From positions 38,035 to 102,034 of IMG/VR virus record IMGVR_UViG_3300044946_000220: a stretch of 64,000 bases of DNA; one strand, 5' to 3'. The DNA is from a virus. The notes beneath the pieces are model-generated. The model was not told the DNA's origin and searched no databases. It was given only the letters and a program-made list of their open reading frames with translations. Position 1 is the stretch's first letter. The number at the start of each line of letters is the position of its first letter. The translations under genes and the position numbers were made by a program. Positions 6,666-15,078 of the stretch are shown here, piece after piece.

Positions 6666-6891
6666 GGATTTCGCGACGCATTGGGTGTGGGTTACGCCTG
6701 TCGGCTCGTTCGGCGACGCCTTGCTGTGTGAGCCCAGCAGTGGGCGTCTGAACCTTGTCGTCTTCAAAGAGGCTTCTGGCCAGTGGGCTCTATGGGATAA
6801 CGCGAGCCAAAGAACCGTTGCAAGCGGCCCGTTACGGAGCGCAGTCGAGGCGGCCTATAGGCTCCTCAGTGGAGGGTGCAATGTCCAGTGA
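6655..6891 (+). CDS. Unknown protein, 78 aa
   Basis: GTG 6655 overlaps the previous gene by 11 bases. The product is beta-rich (THWVWVTPVGSFGDALLCEP, then LNLVVFKEASGQWALWD), suggesting a small beta-barrel or sandwich, without signal peptide. It overlaps the next gene by 11 bases. Family not recognised. Confidence 0.55.
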   Translation: MDGEDFATHWVWVTPVGSFGDALLCEPSSGRLNLVVFKEASGQWALWDNASQRTVASGPLRSAVEAAYRLLSGGCNVQ

Positions 6892-7411
6892 AGACATAGA
6901 CTTCGCCGCGTACAACGGATTCCGCAGGCCCGGCGGTCGCGAGGTCGTGCCAACGCGGGACGTGTTTGGGTACAGGCAGGACCAGCCGGCGTTGGCGCAC
7001 CACCGGCCTGGGCGCAGCTACCTAGAGTACAGGCGAGCGCTTGAGGACGCTCAAGAACTTGAGGACGCTCAAGAAAAGGTGATGCGTCGGGCGGCGGAAG
7101 TCATCAGGGCTGCTGGGCATGAGCACAAGTGGCGTGGTGCCTATGTCTTCAATGGGGATGAAACGTCGTTTTGCGAGTGCGGAGACGTGCGTACACAGCC
7201 GGCTGCTCCCACACCTGTGACGGAAGATTCGATAGGCGATACGTGTGAAATCAATGGGCGATTGTGGGGATGGAGTCCAGGTCATGTATGCGACTGGGTG
7301 CCGCTAGCTGGTTCCGATGGCGTGGATGAGTGCAGAGGGTGCGAGTGCACTAGATTCAAGGCCGAACTTGTGTGCACGGCGCCGAGCTATGTGGGCAAGA
7401 TTACGTGGTAG
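6881..7411 (+). CDS. Unknown protein with Cys-rich C-terminus, 176 aa
   Basis: ATG 6881 is chosen because it overlaps the preceding gene slightly and follows a GGAGGG ribosome site. The N-terminal third is basic and aromatic. Residues 50-65 hold two copies of LEDAQE made by an 18-bp tandem duplication, extending a helix. The C-terminal half has seven Cys with CEC, CRGCEC and CDW patterns, and may bind zinc. Function unknown. Confidence 0.6.
   Translation: MSSEDIDFAAYNGFRRPGGREVVPTRDVFGYRQDQPALAHHRPGRSYLEYRRALEDAQELEDAQEKVMRRAAEVIRAAGHEHKWRGAYVFNGDETSFCECGDVRTQPAAPTPVTEDSIGDTCEINGRLWGWSPGHVCDWVPLAGSDGVDECRGCECTRFKAELVCTAPSYVGKITW
7040..7075 (+). repeat. 18-bp tandem duplication inside the gene at 6881
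   Basis: CTTGAGGACGCTCAAGAA occurs twice head to tail, identical in both copies, lengthening a predicted helix by six residues. Identity of the copies suggests a recent slippage event. Confidence 0.9.
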
Positions 7412-7429
7412 TGTCAAAAATCGCGGGAC

Positions 7430-7448
7430 AGCGCTGCAATGCAGCGCT
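7430..7448. promoter_or_regulatory. Perfect inverted repeat upstream of terminase
   Basis: AGCGCTGCA and TGCAGCGCT form perfect 9-base arms around one central base, between the stop at 7411 and the small terminase start. CGTTT but no real T run follows, so it could be a repressor operator or a weak terminator. Confidence 0.5.
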
Positions 7449-7479
7449 TCGTTTCCTTGGTGAAGCTGCTGGGTTGAGT

Positions 7480-7488
7480 CAATCGAAC
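7480..7488 (+). promoter_or_regulatory. CAATCGAAC motif before the terminase operon
   Basis: CAATCGAAC, 10 bases before ATG 7499. It lacks an accompanying Shine-Dalgarno sequence and belongs to the recurrent start-associated motif set. Confidence 0.35.
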
Positions 7489-7498
7489 GCCATGATGA

Positions 7499-8218
7499 AT
7501 GGCGAAAAAGAAGGATGACGGCAGCATTGTCGGCGGGTTTATCCGCGAAGGACACGGGAGCGATCGCGGGAAGCCGCACATCGAGGTGGTGGCGGACGAG
7601 CTTCCATGGCCTGTACCGGCCCAGGTGGCGGCTCCAGCCCGTCCGATCGAGCGGCTGCCAGATGGCAAGCTAGCCAGTAGCGAGGCCGCCAAGGAACTCG
7701 GTAGGCTGGGCGGCGAGGCCAAGGCCCGCAGGGTGCGCATGGTGGACGCCCTTGGGCTGTCTAAGCTCGCCGAGAGCGCCGCATTCCTACCTTATCGCAC
7801 AGCGGCCGAGGAGTTCTCAAGGCACCATCTGGAAGAGTTGGCCGAGATGTCCGGTGGTGTGGTTGGGGCTGGGCCAAGCTCCATGGTTGCCAGCGCGGCG
7901 ATCCAATTGGGAGCCTCGCGCTTCCTCTTCGACAAGGGCAGCGAGGACGGCGACCCAGACCTGTTCGCTAGTGCCTCGCGCCTGGCCGACTCGTCTAGGC
8001 AGAATCTGCTGGCCGCGTATGCCCTCGCCGTACGTGCCGCCGAGTTGCGAAACAAGAGCAAGTCGAAGACGGTTGACTTCGACGCCCTCACCCGTCAAGC
8101 GGTGGCTGAAACTGAGGCTCGCCGGGAGTCTGAAAAGAAGGCGCGCCAGAAGGCGATAGACGCTGCCGATTCGGAAGACGAGTCTACGCGCCTTCGCGTA
8201 AGCGCAGGTGCGACATGA
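7499..8218 (+). CDS. Terminase small subunit (putative), 239 aa
   Basis: Lies directly upstream of and overlaps the large terminase (ATGA), which is the main reason for the call. The product is helical and charged. A segment LASSEAAKELGRLGGEAKARR near residue 60 resembles the N-terminal helix of other phage small terminases. A central region may form the oligomerisation core, and the tail is basic. Small terminases form rings that recognise the packaging site and load the large subunit. First gene after a 88-base gap with an inverted repeat and the CAATCGAAC motif. Confidence 0.65.
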   Translation: MAKKKDDGSIVGGFIREGHGSDRGKPHIEVVADELPWPVPAQVAAPARPIERLPDGKLASSEAAKELGRLGGEAKARRVRMVDALGLSKLAESAAFLPYRTAAEEFSRHHLEELAEMSGGVVGAGPSSMVASAAIQLGASRFLFDKGSEDGDPDLFASASRLADSSRQNLLAAYALAVRAAELRNKSKSKTVDFDALTRQAVAETEARRESEKKARQKAIDAADSEDESTRLRVSAGAT

Positions 8219-9771
8219 CCGCACTGTCGTTCCGTTCGTTTCTGGAATCCAAGCACTACTGCAACCTTGAGTTGTCTCCGCTCATCGGGGCCATTGCGGA
8301 CGCAGCCGACTCGATAACGCCGACAAGCATCGATGACCTCACCTGCCAGAGGCACTTTGGGTGTCCACTTTCCGGCCTGCCCGTCACGCGTAAGCGCACA
8401 ATCGCAGTGCGGGCCGGCGGTCGCGGCGGAAAGACATCACGACTCCTGGCTCCGAAGGCCATTCACTCTGCATGGACGGTTCCTCTGCCTACCCTCAATA
8501 AGGGTGAGGTGGCCTCCTCTATTCTAGTGGCTCCAGATCTCAAGCTGGCCAAGCAGACGCTGTCGTTCGTCATCGGGTACATAGAAGACTCTCCGATCCT
8601 TCGGCCGGCGCTGGTCAAAGACCCGACTCAGGACGCCTGCACGCTCCGGCGCCCAGACGGAAAGCTGGTTCGCATAGAGATTCTGGCTGCGTCTAAGGGC
8701 GGAAAGGCCTTGCGCGCCCGCACGCTTGTATTCGCTGGGATGGACGAGGCATGCTTCTTTTTTGACGAGCACTCCGGCGCGATAAATGACGCGGACATTT
8801 TCCGAGCCGTGGCCATGCGCGTCGTGCCAGGCGGACAGGTGTGGGTTGTAAGCACTCCGTGGCTTGCGAACACTGGAATCCTAGAGACATTCGTAGACAA
8901 GGATCTTGGCATCCACAAGCACGCGCTTGTATGTACTGCCGGGACTCGTGCGCTGAATCCTACTTGGGATCCTACTGGCGAGATCGAGTCCGTCATGCGC
9001 GAGCAGGATCCGGACGCCGCGCGAAGGGAGATAGACGGAGAACCGCTCGCTGGCGCTCTAACTACGTTTTTCGATTGGAAGAGCGTTGACGACGCCGTAG
9101 ATCGGACTATGTCTTTGCCTCGCACCGCGTTGCCTGGGGAAGAGATTACGGCGGGCGGTGACTTCGCTTTCACGTCTGACTCCTCGGCCATGGTGGTGGT
9201 GCATCGCGACCATGAGAAGTACCGTGTGGCGGACATACTGGAGCTTCGGCCTCAGTCCGACAAGCCGCTGAAGCCGTCGGAAGTTGTGAGTACGTACGCC
9301 GAGCGAATGATGCGTCACGGCGGGTTGACGCGCATCACGGCCGACGGCCATTACAAGGAGACGATTCAGGAGCACCTGAACAACGCGGACATGTCGTTGA
9401 AGCTTGCTCCGCCGGGTAGCGAGGGTGTGGCCGAAACGTATCAAAAGGCCAGATCACTTTTCAGGGAGGGCAAGGTTGTATTGCCAGACAATGCTAGGCT
9501 GATAGCCCAGATCAAGTCCATCAACTGGAAGGCTAATCCAGGCGGTAGCATTTCAATAAAGAAGCCGCACGACAGGAATGGAGGCCACTGTGACATCTGC
9601 GACGCTATGGTACTAGCGTTGTGGGAGGCATGCGGGCTTGCCGTGCCGTTGCCCAGGCCAAAGGTAGGCACAGCGGAATACTTCAAGCTGGAGGAGGAGC
9701 GGATGATTGAGTCGCTCGAAGCCAAGCTTAGCGCCAGCAAGGGCGGCGAGTGGTGGGAGCAGTACAAGTGA
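8215..9771 (+). CDS. terL: Terminase large subunit, 518 aa
   Basis: DNA-packaging motor ATPase and headful/end-cutting nuclease. The Walker A is GGRGGKTS near residue 64 and the Walker B-type strand is LVFAGMDEA near residue 180 with its acidic pair. The C-terminal RNase H-like nuclease shows GGDFAF, then ITADGHY and CDICDAMV, supplying the expected three acidic residues. Length is normal for the family. ATG 8215 overlaps the small subunit by 4 bases. After packaging begins the enzyme docks on the portal encoded about 15 kb downstream; the enzymes placed between terminase and portal are unusual. Confidence 0.95.
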   Translation: MTALSFRSFLESKHYCNLELSPLIGAIADAADSITPTSIDDLTCQRHFGCPLSGLPVTRKRTIAVRAGGRGGKTSRLLAPKAIHSAWTVPLPTLNKGEVASSILVAPDLKLAKQTLSFVIGYIEDSPILRPALVKDPTQDACTLRRPDGKLVRIEILAASKGGKALRARTLVFAGMDEACFFFDEHSGAINDADIFRAVAMRVVPGGQVWVVSTPWLANTGILETFVDKDLGIHKHALVCTAGTRALNPTWDPTGEIESVMREQDPDAARREIDGEPLAGALTTFFDWKSVDDAVDRTMSLPRTALPGEEITAGGDFAFTSDSSAMVVVHRDHEKYRVADILELRPQSDKPLKPSEVVSTYAERMMRHGGLTRITADGHYKETIQEHLNNADMSLKLAPPGSEGVAETYQKARSLFREGKVVLPDNARLIAQIKSINWKANPGGSISIKKPHDRNGGHCDICDAMVLALWEACGLAVPLPRPKVGTAEYFKLEEERMIESLEAKLSASKGGEWWEQYK

Positions 9772-10415
9772 AACTCGTCCTTATATCCGACACCCACGAG
9801 CAGCACCGCAAGCTCAAGACCCTTCCGTCCGCAGACGTCATCATCCACGCCGGAGACTTCACGTACCGTGGCGAACTGAAAAAGGTAGCCGACTTCGCCG
9901 ACTGGCTCTCGCACCAACCGGCCGCCGTGAAGATCGTCATCGCTGGCAACCATGACCTGAGCTTCGAGGACGTGCGCTACGAAGCCGCCCGTCACGAACT
10001 GCAGTCCCGCGGCATCGACTACCTCGAAGGCGGCTCACTCGAAACGGGTGGCCTCAAGTTTTACGGAGCGCCTTGGCAGCCTGAGTTCTGCCAGTGGGCG
10101 TTCAACGTTCCGCGCGACTCCGAAGCCATCGCAGCGAAGTGGGCCGCCATTCCAGACGACGTTGACGTGTTGATCACTCACGGGCCGCCCAGCGGCATCC
10201 TCGACTTGTGCAGCAACGGACATGTCGGGTGCTTGCGACTCCGCGAGCGCGTTGGCGAGTTGAAACAGCTGAAGCTTCACGTGTTCGGACACGTGCATGA
10301 GGGGGCTGGAATACGCATGCCAGCCAACGGACGCAGGTTTCCAATGTTCGTAAACGCTTCCCAGTTGGACGGACAGTACCGGCACGTCCATGAACCAATC
10401 GAAGTAGATCTGTAG
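9768..10415 (+). CDS. Metallophosphoesterase, Mpped/239AB-like, 215 aa
   Basis: GTG 9768 overlaps the terL stop. All metal-binding motifs of calcineurin-like phosphoesterases are present in order: SDTHEQH, HAGDFT, GNHDLS, THGPPSG and FGHVHEG. Size and motif spacing match the compact Mpped1/2-like branch, whose members act on cyclic nucleotides and phosphodiesters. It is followed after four bases by the Thg1-like gene, so a role in trimming RNA ends (for example 2',3'-cyclic phosphates) is attractive but not shown. Confidence 0.85.
   Translation: MKLVLISDTHEQHRKLKTLPSADVIIHAGDFTYRGELKKVADFADWLSHQPAAVKIVIAGNHDLSFEDVRYEAARHELQSRGIDYLEGGSLETGGLKFYGAPWQPEFCQWAFNVPRDSEAIAAKWAAIPDDVDVLITHGPPSGILDLCSNGHVGCLRLRERVGELKQLKLHVFGHVHEGAGIRMPANGRRFPMFVNASQLDGQYRHVHEPIEVDL
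10396..10404 (+). promoter_or_regulatory. CAATCGAAG motif before the Thg1-like gene
   Basis: CAATCGAAG inside the end of the phosphoesterase gene, 15 bases before ATG 10420, which also has an AGGA ribosome site. Weaker member of the motif set. Confidence 0.25.
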
Positions 10416-10419
10416 GACC

Positions 10420-11262
10420 ATGAGCGGATCAGACAAGACAGCGTTAGGCGACCGCATGAAGGCATACGAAGACGCCTACCGCGTCTACCTGCCGAGGCGT
10501 GTGCCCATCCTTCTGCGCGTAGACGGCAAGGCTTTCCACACCCTCACGAAACATTGCGAGCGCCCGTGGTACGATCGCCTGTGTGCAGCCATGGACGCGG
10601 TGGCCCTTGCGTTGTGCGAAGAGATCCAAGGCGCACAGCTTGCCTACGTTCAGAGTGACGAGGTTTCCGTACTCATCCACGGCTACAGAACAATCACAAG
10701 CGAGCCTTGGCTGAACAATGGCCTTCAGAAGATTGTCAGCGTGTCGGCCAGCGTGGCTACGGCGGCGTTCAACGATGCGTACAGGTCGTCCGCCGTCAGG
10801 TGGCTTGTCCCTGCCGGCACAGATCTGGATGTGATGGACGGCAACATTGGTATCATTCGGTACGTGGGGCCGAACTGCGTGCCAGAGTTGGCGCCAACGA
10901 AGTCCGCACACTTCGACTCGCGCGCATTCATGATGCCGGAAGACGAGGTTGCCAACTACTTCCTATGGCGCCAGCGCGACGCTGAGCGCAACTCGATACA
11001 GATGCTGGCGCGGGCGCACTTTAGCCACACCGAATGCCACAAGAAGTCGTGCGTCGATCTGCAAGATATGCTGCACACGAAGGGTGTCAACTGGAACGAC
11101 TGTCCCACTGTGCACAAGCGCGGCAGGTGCGCCGTGCGCGCCGATTTTGAACGAGACGGCACCGTGCGCAGCGGATGGGTGATAGACAAGGAGATCCCGA
11201 TGTTCGGGCAGGATCGCGCGTACGTCGAACGCCACGTGAACGTTCACAAGGAGGCTGCGTGA
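10420..11262 (+). CDS. thg1: tRNA-His guanylyltransferase-like (Thg1/TLP) 3'-5' polymerase, 280 aa
   Basis: Adds nucleotides to the 5' end of tRNA in the reverse (3'-5') direction. The catalytic carboxylates are visible in LLRVDGKAFHTLTK near residue 33 and YVQSDEVSVLI near residue 72, and the family-typical FDSRAF and YFLWRQRDAERNS lie around residues 170-195. Full length for the family. Bacterial and phage Thg1-like proteins commonly repair 5'-truncated tRNAs rather than only adding G-1. Neighbours include a phosphoesterase and Pnkp-type kinase and phosphatase, which supports an RNA-repair role. Confidence 0.93.
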   Translation: MSGSDKTALGDRMKAYEDAYRVYLPRRVPILLRVDGKAFHTLTKHCERPWYDRLCAAMDAVALALCEEIQGAQLAYVQSDEVSVLIHGYRTITSEPWLNNGLQKIVSVSASVATAAFNDAYRSSAVRWLVPAGTDLDVMDGNIGIIRYVGPNCVPELAPTKSAHFDSRAFMMPEDEVANYFLWRQRDAERNSIQMLARAHFSHTECHKKSCVDLQDMLHTKGVNWNDCPTVHKRGRCAVRADFERDGTVRSGWVIDKEIPMFGQDRAYVERHVNVHKEAA

Positions 11263-11516
11263 GCCTCGACATTGAGCCCGGCACACTTTCCGAGGACGAG
11301 TTCCAGACGCTCATCCGGCACCTAGACGCCTTCCCTGCCGCAGAAACGTGCCCCGTATGCTCTTTCACCGAATGGGACGTCCCCGCGATGAAGGAGCACC
11401 CCGTGTACGTGGAGGCTCGCGAAAAGCGTATGACTGGTACGCTGCTCGTGTCGCTAGTGTGCTCCACGTGTGCGTACGTTAGGCAGTTTGCGTGGAGGGG
11501 GGTTTGCCGTGAGTGA
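11259..11516 (+). CDS. Zinc-ribbon protein, 85 aa
   Basis: GTG 11259 overlaps the Thg1-like stop, preceded by AAGGAGG. An acidic helical N-terminus is followed by CPVCSF and CSTCAY, two CxxC pairs about 40 residues apart, forming a zinc ribbon. It overlaps the resolvase gene by 8 bases. May be a nucleic-acid-binding partner of one of its neighbours; no direct evidence. Confidence 0.7.
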   Translation: MSLDIEPGTLSEDEFQTLIRHLDAFPAAETCPVCSFTEWDVPAMKEHPVYVEAREKRMTGTLLVSLVCSTCAYVRQFAWRGVCRE

Positions 11517-11880
11517 CGTCGTCTTTGTGTCCGTACCAATTCGCACGGTGTCCGAGGCCAACATTCGCGTTCACTGGGCTGTGCGGGCCAAACGCGTCAA
11601 GGCGCAGCGGCAGGCCGTAGCCATGACGCTGAGTGCGCGCCGCAAACATGTCCGCCAGCCTCCGTATACCGTGACGCTGTGCCGTGTTGCCCCCAGCAAG
11701 GGGCTTGACGGGGACAACCTATGCAGCTCACTCAAGGCGTCCAGGGATGCGGTAGCCGAAGTGCTGGGCATCGACGACGGGGACTCGCGCATCACATGGC
11801 GGTACCTGCAACGCCGAGGCAAACCGAAAGAGTACGCCGTGGAGATAACCGTCGAGAGCCAATCGAACCCTAGTACATGA
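11509..11880 (+). CDS. rusA: RusA-family Holliday junction resolvase, 123 aa
   Basis: GTG 11509. RusA-type dimeric endonucleases resolve four-way DNA junctions with an Asp cluster. Here KGLDGDNLCSSLKASRDAV and GIDDGDSRI give the expected DxDNL...D and DD-x-x-I signatures, and the size is typical. Probably resolves branched replicating DNA before packaging. Overlaps neighbours on both sides. Confidence 0.88.
   Translation: MSDVVFVSVPIRTVSEANIRVHWAVRAKRVKAQRQAVAMTLSARRKHVRQPPYTVTLCRVAPSKGLDGDNLCSSLKASRDAVAEVLGIDDGDSRITWRYLQRRGKPKEYAVEITVESQSNPST
11860..11868 (+). promoter_or_regulatory. CAATCGAAC start-associated motif (gene at 11877)
   Basis: CAATCGAAC, exactly 8 bases before ATG 11877, in a place where no Shine-Dalgarno sequence is seen. 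Confidence 0.4.
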
Positions 11881-12122
11881 GCCTTGACCAACTCATTCCG
11901 TGGCGAGTCAGTCCGCAGGTGCTTGCCGACTGGTGCGCCTACCAGATTCAGCACAACGGCAAGGCGGCGTCCTACTGCTCGGCGATACTCCGCATGATCG
12001 CGCACAAGAAGTGGCCGGTCGCCACGAAGGACGCGTACGGAACGGCGTGCGACTTGGGCAGCGAGTTGGGCGAAACGCTTGGGGAGACGGTGGGTGTTCC
12101 GATCGTATGGGACGAGAACTGA
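11877..12122 (+). CDS. Unknown protein, 81 aa
   Basis: ATG 11877 overlaps the resolvase stop. Helical, with a central ASYCSAILRMIAHKKWPVA and an acidic C-terminus (SELGETLGETVG). No membrane segment. No family recognised. The next gene starts 16 bases before its end. Confidence 0.6.
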   Translation: MSLDQLIPWRVSPQVLADWCAYQIQHNGKAASYCSAILRMIAHKKWPVATKDAYGTACDLGSELGETLGETVGVPIVWDEN

Positions 12123-12451
12123 TCGATGCGCTGGACAAGCTTCTCAAGCTGTACGACGACGCTTACGCGCGAGGTATCGACATTGCCATTGCAGAGGCGT
12201 GCGACGACGCAACGGGCTGGAAGATCCGGCAACTGTTTCGCGAGGAAGACGCGCGCTACGGCAAGTGCTGGCCGGAGATGCTTGGTAGTCCGGCGTGGCA
12301 GGTGGAGCTTTCGGCCGGACGGCTTGCGGTAATTCTACGACTGCGGAGACTGAAGAAGCGACTATCCAATGAGCAACGTAAACAAGCGAAAACGAGCAAC
12401 ACTCCCTGTGCTGACGGCGAAGCAAGCGGAGGAGCTGCTGCTGTACTTTGA
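12107..12451 (+). CDS. Unknown helical protein, 114 aa
   Basis: ATG 12107. Acidic, helical N-terminal part (RELIDALDKLLKLYDDAY, then IAIAEACDDATGWKIRQLF) and a basic end. It overlaps the next gene by 83 bases, more than usual here, so either the tail is non-essential or the downstream gene starts later. Function unknown. Confidence 0.55.
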   Translation: MGRELIDALDKLLKLYDDAYARGIDIAIAEACDDATGWKIRQLFREEDARYGKCWPEMLGSPAWQVELSAGRLAVILRLRRLKKRLSNEQRKQAKTSNTPCADGEASGGAAAVL

Positions 12452-12743
12452 CGGCAACCAGCCTTCGGAGCCAGGGGCCGAGTCAACGCACGGCGCTGTG
12501 GTGAAGTGGCTAGCGCGCGGGCAGTTGGAGGCTCCGGACATGCTGTCTTCGTCAGAAGACGAGATGCTTGAGTACCTGGATGCCAAGCGAGAGTGGGACA
12601 TGGTGGAGGCGAAGGTAGAGAAATGCTCAGACGCAACCCTAGGCGTTCTTGCAGCGTGGTTCGCGGCAAAAGAGGTGGATCGTCACCGAGTCGCAGACGA
12701 CGAGGTCTTGGCGGCGGCGTGCAAGGAGTACGCAGCAACATGA
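12369..12743 (+). CDS. Unknown acidic protein, 124 aa
   Basis: ATG 12369. Begins with a basic MSNVNKRKR then turns acidic and helical (LTAKQAEELLLYFDG, SEDEMLEYLDAKREWDMVE). Coupled to the kinase gene by an ATGA overlap. No recognised family. Confidence 0.6.
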   Translation: MSNVNKRKRATLPVLTAKQAEELLLYFDGNQPSEPGAESTHGAVVKWLARGQLEAPDMLSSSEDEMLEYLDAKREWDMVEAKVEKCSDATLGVLAAWFAAKEVDRHRVADDEVLAAACKEYAAT

Positions 12744-13195
12744 ACGTCATCGTCTTGAGTGGGTGCAGCGGGAGTGGGAAGTCCACATACGCCAAGAAGC
12801 TGCTGGAAGACGCCAACGGCCGCGCCACGTGCGTTAGTGCAGACCACTATTTTGAGCGTGGCGGGTACTATGATTTCAAGTCCGATGAGTTGCCACAGGC
12901 CCACGGCTACTGCTTCCGCCGGTTCATCAACGCCCTTCGCGACGGCAACGCCGGTGTGCTGGACACGATCATCATTGACAACACAAACCAGTCTGCGGCG
13001 AACATTTCGCCGTACTTCCTCGGCGCGCAAGCCTTCGGCTGGACGTCGGAGTTGGTGACGGTGCTGTGCGACGTTGAGGTGGCCGCCGCGCGCAACAAGC
13101 ACGGGGTTCCGCCGGAGAAGGTGAGACAGCAGGCCGCGCGAATTGCAAAGCGGCAGGTCCCGAAGACGTGGAAGCAAAGGACGGTGGAACTGTGA
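12740..13195 (+). CDS. P-loop polynucleotide kinase-like protein, 151 aa
   Basis: ATG 12740. Begins MNVIVLSGCSGSGKST, a textbook Walker A. It continues with the SADHYFERGGYYDF and AHGYCFRRFINAL pattern and IIDNTN, which characterise the PNKP/N4BP2-type kinase family that phosphorylates 5'-OH ends of nucleic acid. It is short and lacks a fused phosphatase; a Pnkp-type phosphatase is encoded separately 1.2 kb downstream. It likely prepares broken RNA or DNA 5' ends; the substrate is inferred. Confidence 0.8.
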   Translation: MNVIVLSGCSGSGKSTYAKKLLEDANGRATCVSADHYFERGGYYDFKSDELPQAHGYCFRRFINALRDGNAGVLDTIIIDNTNQSAANISPYFLGAQAFGWTSELVTVLCDVEVAAARNKHGVPPEKVRQQAARIAKRQVPKTWKQRTVEL

Positions 13196-14289
13196 CATTG
13201 GACATGAGTGTGTTTGGTCGAGAGCTTGGCCGTATTCTGAACGTGCCGAAGATGGCGGCCGAGGGGCATCCGCTGCTTGAGCGCGTGATGCGGAATGAAC
13301 AGTTTTACGGTAACACCCATGTGTCGCCATGCACCGACGGTCTGCCGTTGGGCAGAAGCGTCACATACACGAGCGTCCACGCGCACAAGCAGCCTCAGAT
13401 CAACTGGCTGACGCATCGCCTGAAGGACTACGAGCGCGTGGTGCTGGACTCATATCCGGAGCGCGCAATTGCGGACTGCAAGTTCGCCGTGAGATGCCTT
13501 GGCGATCGGCTGTCGCGGGCCCTGTACACGACCACCAAGTCCAAGGGTTTTGACGGAACGTTCACGACTGACAACGTGGTGGATCCGCTGAGCGACTGGG
13601 TGCCTCCGTATGCGCCGGGGAAAGGCGACTGTTGGCGCGGTGTAGATCGTACGACAGATCCCGCGCGTCTCGCTGGGCAACGACTGAACGCATCCGGCGC
13701 TGTGGCGTCAGAGGCCCTCATCCTAGCCGACCAGCTTGGCGTGCGCGAAGGGTCCGATGAAGACGAACCGTTGTACGTGAACCCGATCACGCACTGTCGC
13801 ATCCCCAAGTCGGACCGACGCGCCTCCATGGTGCTGGACTATTCGTGCCCAGAGGACACGATCTGGCGGCTGCCGGACGGATGTCTGGAGATTCTGAGCG
13901 CTTGGCACGCGCCGCAACTGCTGGACTGGGATAGTAGGCCCATTGTGCGGCGAGATGACGGCAAGATGGAGGTGCGACTGGGGTTCTACGGAAACACCGT
14001 TATGAAGAATGTGGGTAAGGTGGTACGCATTATGGGTTTGAGCCTACCGGAGGTGAAGCCCAGTGCGACGTGGGTCATCGGCAGCGGCAGACCGTTCAGC
14101 GAGTTGCCCACGCTGAAGGAGCCGGCGTCCGACGTGTGCGAATCCACAATTCTGTCCTACGGGAAGATGCCTGCGCCAGTGGTGACGCCGCCCGCAATCG
14201 CCGAGAAGGCGTGCCCCAATCCTACGTGCGGGAAGATGAATGACGTGGGCACGACTAAGTGCTGGTTCTGTACTGGGAGCTTGACGTGA
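13192..14289 (+). CDS. Unknown protein with C-terminal zinc ribbon, 365 aa
   Basis: GTG 13192 overlaps the kinase stop. It sits between the kinase and phosphatase genes, so an RNA-repair partner was considered, but no nucleotidyltransferase KxDG motif with the rest of a ligase signature is seen (KGFDG occurs once, without motif IV). The last 35 residues carry CPNPTC and CWFC, a short zinc ribbon, after a Pro-rich linker. The main domain is mixed alpha-beta and unrecognised. Confidence 0.65.
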   Translation: MTLDMSVFGRELGRILNVPKMAAEGHPLLERVMRNEQFYGNTHVSPCTDGLPLGRSVTYTSVHAHKQPQINWLTHRLKDYERVVLDSYPERAIADCKFAVRCLGDRLSRALYTTTKSKGFDGTFTTDNVVDPLSDWVPPYAPGKGDCWRGVDRTTDPARLAGQRLNASGAVASEALILADQLGVREGSDEDEPLYVNPITHCRIPKSDRRASMVLDYSCPEDTIWRLPDGCLEILSAWHAPQLLDWDSRPIVRRDDGKMEVRLGFYGNTVMKNVGKVVRIMGLSLPEVKPSATWVIGSGRPFSELPTLKEPASDVCESTILSYGKMPAPVVTPPAIAEKACPNPTCGKMNDVGTTKCWFCTGSLT

Positions 14290-14453
14290 AGCAACCCAAG
14301 AAACTGCGCCGCAAGGCATTGGCTCGCGCACGCCGCAAGCTGGCCGCACTCCAGTCGCGTAACGCGAGGCCGCGCACGATCAAGCGACAGAAGGATCGTT
14401 GGGCGAAGCGAACGGCGGCACAATTCATGTACGACAGGCTGCAAGATGGCTGA
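14286..14453 (+). CDS. Very basic peptide, 55 aa
   Basis: GTG 14286 overlaps the preceding TGA. About two fifths of residues are Lys or Arg (KQPKKLRRKALARARRK), with no acidic cluster. Ribosomal-protein-like composition suggests RNA or DNA binding. It overlaps the phosphatase gene by 8 bases and could be its nucleic-acid tether, which is inference. Confidence 0.6.
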   Translation: MKQPKKLRRKALARARRKLAALQSRNARPRTIKRQKDRWAKRTAAQFMYDRLQDG

Positions 14454-15078
14454 TCTGCCCAAAGCGATCATCTGCGACCTCGACGGCAGTCTCGCCTTGA
14501 TTGGGCCGAGAAACCCTTACGACGCCGCCAAGTGCGAGGTAGATACGCTGAACTGGCCTGTAGCCGCTACCGTGCACGCCCTTCGCAACGCAGGCTACCG
14601 TGTCATATTCATGTCTGGCCGCAAGGAGTGCGATCGAAAGCCAACCGTTGACTGGATCCGCAAGAACATGCTCAGCGGCGTGTGCGGTTGGGTTGAATGC
14701 GTAGACTACGAGCTTTTCATGCGCGAAACGGACGATAACCGTCCTGACAATGTGGTGAAAGTCGAGCTTTTTGAGAAGTACGTGAAGCCTAGGTACGACG
14801 TGCTTCTGACGTTAGACGATCGCAAAAAAGTGGTCCGCGCGTGGAGGGACGCACTGGGGCTCGTATGCCTGCAGGTCAACGACGGTCCGCTAGAGAAAAC
14901 GGACTGCATTCATTGCGGAGGAAGCGGCACCAGTAAGGCCCTTGTAGGCGATGAGCAAGAAGCCGCGTTGGCGCTATGCGATCTGGTGGGTAAGCCGTCC
15001 TGGGAGCCGCACCTGCGTGAAGCCGAGTATGCAATCAAGTCGATTATCAAGGCTGTGAGCAAAGGGAGAGCGAGATGA
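14446..15078 (+). CDS. Pnkp-type polynucleotide 3'-phosphatase (HAD family), 210 aa
   Basis: ATG 14446. Motif by motif this follows the C-terminal phosphatase of T4 polynucleotide kinase: ICDLDGSLA (nucleophile), NPYDAAKCEVDTLN, VIFMSGR, a DNRPDNVVKVELF segment, and LTLDDRKKVVRAWR. The last 60 residues add CIHCGGSG and a helical tail not found in T4. It probably removes 3'-phosphates or 2',3'-cyclic phosphates from broken RNA, complementing the separate kinase. Acts in the cytoplasm. Confidence 0.85.
   Translation: MADLPKAIICDLDGSLALIGPRNPYDAAKCEVDTLNWPVAATVHALRNAGYRVIFMSGRKECDRKPTVDWIRKNMLSGVCGWVECVDYELFMRETDDNRPDNVVKVELFEKYVKPRYDVLLTLDDRKKVVRAWRDALGLVCLQVNDGPLEKTDCIHCGGSGTSKALVGDEQEAALALCDLVGKPSWEPHLREAEYAIKSIIKAVSKGRAR

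Noticed and set aside
13192-14289. RNA ligase between kinase and phosphatase
   Set aside because: The only K..DG-like string is KGFDG, which lacks the KxDG spacing and the downstream ligase motifs; left as unknown.
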